Assembly: GCA_003142355.1 (NCBI GenBank)
Contig: PLMF01000343.1
Coordinates: forward strand, 8,714-17,388
DNA from: Bryobacterales bacterium
GTDB lineage: Bacteria > Acidobacteriota > Terriglobia > Bryobacterales > Bryobacteraceae
Length of the DNA: 8,675 nt
Reading direction: 5' to 3'
Shown here piece after piece: positions 5,160 to 8,675 of this stretch (positions within the stretch are counted from its first letter, which is position 1; every line of letters starts with the position of its first letter). The notes beneath the pieces were generated by a model. It saw only the letters and a program-made list of their open reading frames with translations. It did no database searches and was not told where the DNA came from. Both the position numbers and the translations under genes were made by a program.

Positions 5160-7933
5160 TGTCTCGTGCCGCCAGTCTGCTACTGTGTAGTGCTATCTGC
5201 GCCTTAGCCCGGACGGCGCCGATGGCTGTGCTCCAATCCCGGTACGAAATCCGCGCCGGCCAGCCCGCCCCGATCGCGGCGCCGGCGGAAACGCTCGATT
5301 TCCTGTTGCATGCCAAGACCCGGCGCGTCTCCATCGCAGGCCTGGAAACCAGCGGCCTGGTGGTTGGGCCGGGCTATTCGCCCGATCAAATCCTCCTGGC
5401 GGCATCGCCGAGAGCCAAACCCGGCCAGTACATCGTCACGCTCTCCGCCACCAGCGATACCGGTGAGGAACGGCAAACCAGTCTGGCCGTGGTCGTTCAA
5501 GCTCAAGTGACCGTGCCCTCCGGCTCCACACGCCCCCCTGTGGTGCTCTTGAATGGATGGATGACCGGCTTCGCCAACACGTGCCCCATCGCGACTACCT
5601 CCGCCACCACGTTTGGCAATCTCGCCCAGTACCTGGTGTCGGATGGCGTTCCCGTCGTGTATCTGTTCGACAACTGCGTAGAGGACGCGAGCAACACCAT
5701 CGAAGCTTTGGGCGCCGATTTGGGCGCCTTCCTGAACACCATCAAGTACGACTCGGGCGCCCAGGTGCCCCAGATCGACCTGGTGGCCCACAGCATGGGC
5801 GGGTTGATCGCCCGGGCATACCTTGCCGGCATCCAGCCCAACCAGACATTTCTGCCGCCGGCGCCTACACTGGTTCGCAAGCTGGTCTTGATTGCCACGC
5901 CCAACTTCGGGTCGTTTGTGGCCGGCAACTATGTATACAGCATCGCGGCGGGAAGCCAATCGGCCGAACTGGTGCCGGGCAGTGCGTTCTTATGGAACCT
6001 GGCCACGTGGAACCAGCGCGGCGACGATCTGCGCGGTGTGAACGCCATCGCGGTCATTGGCAACGCCGGTTCCTACATCCCCAGCTTGTCGTCCGGCACG
6101 TTTTCCAATAATGCCAGCGATGGGCTGGTATCGCTGACCAGCGCCTCCATGGGATTTGCGTATGGATCCGTACTGTCCGCCACCCGCGTGGTGCCTTACT
6201 GCCATATCGATCCAACCGCGTTTACGAATATCAGCCTGGGCACATTCGCATGCAATGCCGCCGGAATCGCGAATGTCACCGACACCAACCACTCGACCGG
6301 CCAAATCGTTCGCTCCTTCCTCGCCGGCACTACCGCCTGGTCTTCTATTGGAAACCCGCCGGCATCGGACCCCTGGCTGAAGACCTATGGGGGTATGTTC
6401 TTCGCGTTGGTGAATGGCTCCGGCAACTACGTCCAGGATCTGAGCGCGGTGATTTGGGGAACCGTGCCACTGCAAAATGGCGCCGATGCCGGTACCATCT
6501 TCTACACCGACTTTGATTCGGGCACAGGCGCCTACTCGGCCACCAGCCAATCGCTTGGCACCACCAACTGCCCTTCGCTGGCGCTAGGCCCGGGGTACAC
6601 CTCGGCGGTGCGCTGCAAGATCGGCGCGGCCGTTTTTTCCGTCACGCCGCTGGCCAGCACCAGCCCCCGGGTGCTGAGCGCTGGTACCACCGTCACGCTC
6701 AACGGCGCGAATCTTGGTTCGCAATGCAGTGGCTGCCAGGTTCAGGCTTACCCGGCCGGTTCCGCCACCGCGCAGGCCCTCACCGTTACATCGTGGCAAA
6801 GCCAGGCGATTTCCGTGAAACTTCCGGCCAGCCTGACGGGCCTCCTGACACTCAAAGTGGTGGCCACCACGGGAACCGATGCCATCGGGATCATGGCGGC
6901 GGCACCCTCCACCATCGCCGTGGTTCCGGCGAGTCTCGCATTCGCCTATACGGCGGGCGGCACGGTTCCTGCGGCGCAGCCCATCCAGATCGCCAATAGC
7001 GGGACCGGGACCAGCACGCTCTCCTGGACCGCCAAGGCGAGCGATTCCTGGTTGAGCCTTTCGGACGCGTCCGGGACGGCTCCATCGACTCCTTCCGTAT
7101 CCGTCTCTCCCGCAGCTCTGAGCCCGGGCACGTACAACGGTTCCATTCAGATCTCGGCTGCGAGCGCGTCCAACAGCCCGCTATCGGTTGCCGTGACGCT
7201 GACGGTTTCTCCGGCGGCGCCGGCGGTCACTGTTACCGCCGTGGTAAATGCCGGCAGCTTCCAGCCCGGCATCGCCTCGGGCACATGGATCTCCATCTTC
7301 GGCGCCAACCTCTCCCAGAGCACCTATCTGTGGCAGGCCGGCGATATTGTGAACGGGGCGCTGCCCACCACCTTGCAAGGCGTGTCGGTCACCGTCAACG
7401 GCCTGCCCGCGTACGTCGATTATGTCAGCCCCACGCAGATCAACGCGCTGGCGCCCGACGATGACACGTTGGGCCCCGTCCCGGTCCAGGTGACCACGGC
7501 AGGCGGGATCAGCAACGCCGTCACCGTGCAAAAGAGCGCGTTTGCGCCGGCGTTCCTGACTTTTGACGCCACTCACGTGGCCGCGCTCCACGCGGACTAC
7601 AGCCCGATAGGAGCGCCGAACCTGCTGCCAGGAACGGTGACCACCCCGGCCAAACCAGCGGAGATCATCCTGTTGTATGGCGTGGGATTCGGTCCGGCCA
7701 ACCCGCCGCAGCCCTCCGGCCAACTGGTCGCCACGGCGGCCCCGCTGGCGAACTCCGTTCAAGTCACCATCGGAGGTCAGGTGGCCAACGTGGCGTTCGC
7801 CGGCCTGGTGGGATCGGGCCTCTACCAGTTCAACGTAACGGTGCCCACTCTTCCCAACGCGGATGCCACCGTGGTGGCGGCCATCGGGGGCGTTTCCACG
7901 CAGACGGGAGTCTCGCTTACGGTTCAGCAGTAA
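5159..7933 (+). CDS. Secreted alpha/beta hydrolase (lipase/esterase-like) with IPT/TIG-, BACON- and TIGR03437-type domains
   Basis: A 924-residue exported protein. Residues 1 to about 23 are a signal peptide (hydrophobic core SLLLCSAICALA). About 27-115 look like a beta-sandwich. About 125-390 form an alpha/beta hydrolase: VVLLNGWMTGF, nucleophile elbow LVAHSMGGL with Ser212, KLVLIATPNFGS, and likely triad partners Asp321 (in SDGLV) and His378 (in DTNHSTG). The elbow is AHSMG rather than GHSMG. About 400-490 are unassigned. About 493-575 resemble an IPT/TIG Ig-like domain, and 584-683 a BACON-like domain (PASLAFAYTAGG, SDSWLSLSDASG, LSPGTYNGSIQIS). About 690-923 match TIGR03437 (VVNAGSFQPGIASGTWISIF, GVSVTVNGLPAYVDYVSPTQ). 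It probably attacks an ester substrate outside the cytoplasm, with the modules for binding or display; the substrate is unknown. ATG 5159 is kept because the next in-frame ATG (5222) loses the signal peptide; no good ribosome site is visible. Confidence 0.88.
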   Translation: MSRAASLLLCSAICALARTAPMAVLQSRYEIRAGQPAPIAAPAETLDFLLHAKTRRVSIAGLETSGLVVGPGYSPDQILLAASPRAKPGQYIVTLSATSDTGEERQTSLAVVVQAQVTVPSGSTRPPVVLLNGWMTGFANTCPIATTSATTFGNLAQYLVSDGVPVVYLFDNCVEDASNTIEALGADLGAFLNTIKYDSGAQVPQIDLVAHSMGGLIARAYLAGIQPNQTFLPPAPTLVRKLVLIATPNFGSFVAGNYVYSIAAGSQSAELVPGSAFLWNLATWNQRGDDLRGVNAIAVIGNAGSYIPSLSSGTFSNNASDGLVSLTSASMGFAYGSVLSATRVVPYCHIDPTAFTNISLGTFACNAAGIANVTDTNHSTGQIVRSFLAGTTAWSSIGNPPASDPWLKTYGGMFFALVNGSGNYVQDLSAVIWGTVPLQNGADAGTIFYTDFDSGTGAYSATSQSLGTTNCPSLALGPGYTSAVRCKIGAAVFSVTPLASTSPRVLSAGTTVTLNGANLGSQCSGCQVQAYPAGSATAQALTVTSWQSQAISVKLPASLTGLLTLKVVATTGTDAIGIMAAAPSTIAVVPASLAFAYTAGGTVPAAQPIQIANSGTGTSTLSWTAKASDSWLSLSDASGTAPSTPSVSVSPAALSPGTYNGSIQISAASASNSPLSVAVTLTVSPAAPAVTVTAVVNAGSFQPGIASGTWISIFGANLSQSTYLWQAGDIVNGALPTTLQGVSVTVNGLPAYVDYVSPTQINALAPDDDTLGPVPVQVTTAGGISNAVTVQKSAFAPAFLTFDATHVAALHADYSPIGAPNLLPGTVTTPAKPAEIILLYGVGFGPANPPQPSGQLVATAAPLANSVQVTIGGQVANVAFAGLVGSGLYQFNVTVPTLPNADATVVAAIGGVSTQTGVSLTVQQ

Positions 7934-7935
7934 CA

Positions 7936-7960
7936 GGTGCCCGCTCGACGCGGGTGCACC
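7936..7960. terminator. Hairpin between convergent genes, possible bidirectional terminator
   Basis: GGTGC-CCGC (7936-7944) pairs with GCGG (7950-7953) and GCACC (7956-7960), giving nine G/C-rich pairs, a TCGAC loop and a two-base bulge. It begins 3 bases after the hydrolase stop and ends 18 bases from the stop of the opposing gene. No T-run follows on either strand, so intrinsic termination is uncertain. Confidence 0.4.
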
Positions 7961-7978
7961 GGTTGCCCCTGAGATGAA

Positions 7979-8542
7979 CTACTTTGCGGCGCCCAGCGCG
8001 GCCTTCATCTTGGTGACGTAGTCGTCGATCAGGGCCTGACCGGCGTCGGGCGATCCAAGCACGTGATTGGCGCTCACGCTGACGAGCTTGCCCGAGACCG
8101 CGCCCATCCAGGAGCCGTTGTAGGTCACGATCGGGGCGTGGGTGCAGCCCACCGCCTGCGTCGTGAGCTTGCGCCAGATGAGCACGCCCCCCAGGTAGGT
8201 CTTCTTGCCGGCGGGCTCGTTCACGGTGCGGCCCATGGTAGTCGCCTGATCCTCCGGCCCCTTCGCCAGGAAGTCCACCAACTTCTCGGGACCGCCGGAA
8301 CCGGAGGAGGCCCGCCAGCCGTAACTGAGATGGATGTCCTGGTCGCCAAAGCACTTCGGCCAGTTGTCGTTTGGCTTGACCGCATCGATACCGTCGGCTG
8401 TCCCCTCCGCCTTCATGGCATCGGTGCCCGGATTCTGAACGATTTTGTAGCCGGCGGGCGGCGGCGGCAGGGGCCCAGCCAGCGCTATGCATGCGGTCGC
8501 GGCAAAAACCGCGCCGAGAGTCAAACGGTTGATGGTTTTCAT
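7979..8542 (-). CDS. Exported protein of unknown function, 187 residues
   Basis: I do not recognise the family. The N-terminus is a clear Sec signal peptide: basic MKTINR, a hydrophobic core to about residue 21, and probable cleavage after ALA (21-22) before GPLPPPPAGYK. Cys18 lies in ATAC, a poor lipobox, so a lipoprotein is less likely. The mature part has two cysteines (64 and 133) that could form a disulfide, a Gly/Ser-rich stretch (SSGSGG, about 79-84), a central region with strand-like segments (LGGVLIW, APIVTYNGSWMG), and a C-terminal helix (DAGQALIDDYVTKMKAALGA). It is probably periplasmic or surface-located. ATG 8542 has AAGGAG (8553-8558, complement) 10 bases upstream. The gene starts 19 bases after the OmpA-like stop, so the two are likely co-transcribed. 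Overlapping frames on both strands lack a signal peptide and ribosome site. Confidence 0.8.
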   Translation of the reverse strand: MKTINRLTLGAVFAATACIALAGPLPPPPAGYKIVQNPGTDAMKAEGTADGIDAVKPNDNWPKCFGDQDIHLSYGWRASSGSGGPEKLVDFLAKGPEDQATTMGRTVNEPAGKKTYLGGVLIWRKLTTQAVGCTHAPIVTYNGSWMGAVSGKLVSVSANHVLGSPDAGQALIDDYVTKMKAALGAAK

Positions 8543-8561
8543 GGAAAATCCGCTCCTTAGC

Positions 8562-8675
8562 CTACTGCGCTACCAGTTCCACGCGACGGTTCTTGGCGCG
8601 GCCATCCTCCGAGCCGTTGGAAAGCACCGGGGCGAGCGGGCCGCAGCCCTGAGCGACCAGCCGCGCGGAGGCAAC
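8562..8675 (-). CDS. OmpA-family C-terminal domain protein, 3' end only
   Basis: Only the last 37 residues are in the window; the rest lies beyond base 8675. The C-terminus carries the hallmark PVLSNGSEDGRAKNRRVELV, which matches the end of the OmpA-like peptidoglycan-binding domain (PF00691), where the usual form is N-x-[TS]-E-[DE]-GRAKNRRVE. The preceding VASARLVAQGCGP fits the last helix and strand. Such domains bind diaminopimelate in peptidoglycan and anchor outer-membrane proteins or lipoproteins. The stop TAG is at 8562-8564 on the complement, just upstream of the 187-residue secreted gene in the same direction. What lies N-terminal cannot be told. Confidence 0.85.
   Translation of the reverse strand, partial: VASARLVAQGCGPLAPVLSNGSEDGRAKNRRVELVAQ

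Noticed and set aside
5204..5959. Minus-strand 251-codon frame opposite the hydrolase gene
   Set aside because: Antisense shadow of a clear hydrolase coding region, with biased composition and no motif.
7979..8542. Lipoprotein signal at Cys18 of the 187-residue protein
   Set aside because: The residues before Cys18 (ATA) lack the Leu-type residue expected at -3, and a better signal peptidase I site (ALA) follows.
8063..8560. Plus-strand 165-codon frame opposite the 187-residue secreted gene
   Set aside because: The minus-strand gene has a signal peptide, an AAGGAG site and an operon neighbour; the plus-strand frame has none of these.

Overview
The window looks like chromosome from an acidobacterium of the Solibacter/Bryobacter type. 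The main evidence is the C-terminal ~230 residues of the large secreted protein at 5159-7933. They match the TIGR03437 'Solibacter' C-terminal domain, a family found largely in that lineage. The rest fits: G+C-rich coding sequence, many secreted proteins with Ig-like modules, and small toxin-antitoxin genes. This placement is from memory of families, with no database search.

Layout. 1-1158 (+) is the 3' part of tldD, the zinc-protease subunit of TldD/TldE. It overlaps by 11 bases the complete tldE/pmbA (1148-2485). After a 127-base gap with small inverted repeats comes a membrane-anchored SUMF1/FGE-fold protein (2613-3833) that lacks the two-cysteine active site of true formylglycine-generating enzymes. 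A 206-base non-coding stretch with repeats precedes a solo DUF433 antitoxin-like gene (4040-4321). Next is a toxin-first pair of HigBA type (4376-4744 Gp49/RelE-like toxin, 4746-5066 Xre-family antitoxin). A possible promoter/operator lies before it. 5159-7933 encodes a 924-residue exported alpha/beta hydrolase (lipase/esterase-like) followed by IPT/TIG-like, BACON-like and TIGR03437 modules. Two convergent minus-strand genes close the window: the 3' end of an OmpA-family peptidoglycan-binding protein (8562-8675) and, 19 bases downstream, an unrecognised exported 187-residue protein (7979-8542).

How the parts relate. tldD-tldE is one translationally coupled operon whose products form a cytoplasmic heteromeric protease. 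The HigBA-like pair is a second operon, probably autoregulated. The minus-strand OmpA-like gene and the 187-residue gene form a third, with envelope products. The stretch from about 2560 to 5070 (SUMF1-like gene, DUF433, HigBA) has visibly more A/T at third codon positions and reads like accessory DNA set between tldDE and the hydrolase gene. No RNA genes, CRISPR arrays, insertion sequences or recognisable attachment sites were seen. The best candidates for a second look are the DUF433 + HigBA gene set with its control regions, the cysteine-less SUMF1-like membrane protein, and the multi-domain exported hydrolase.
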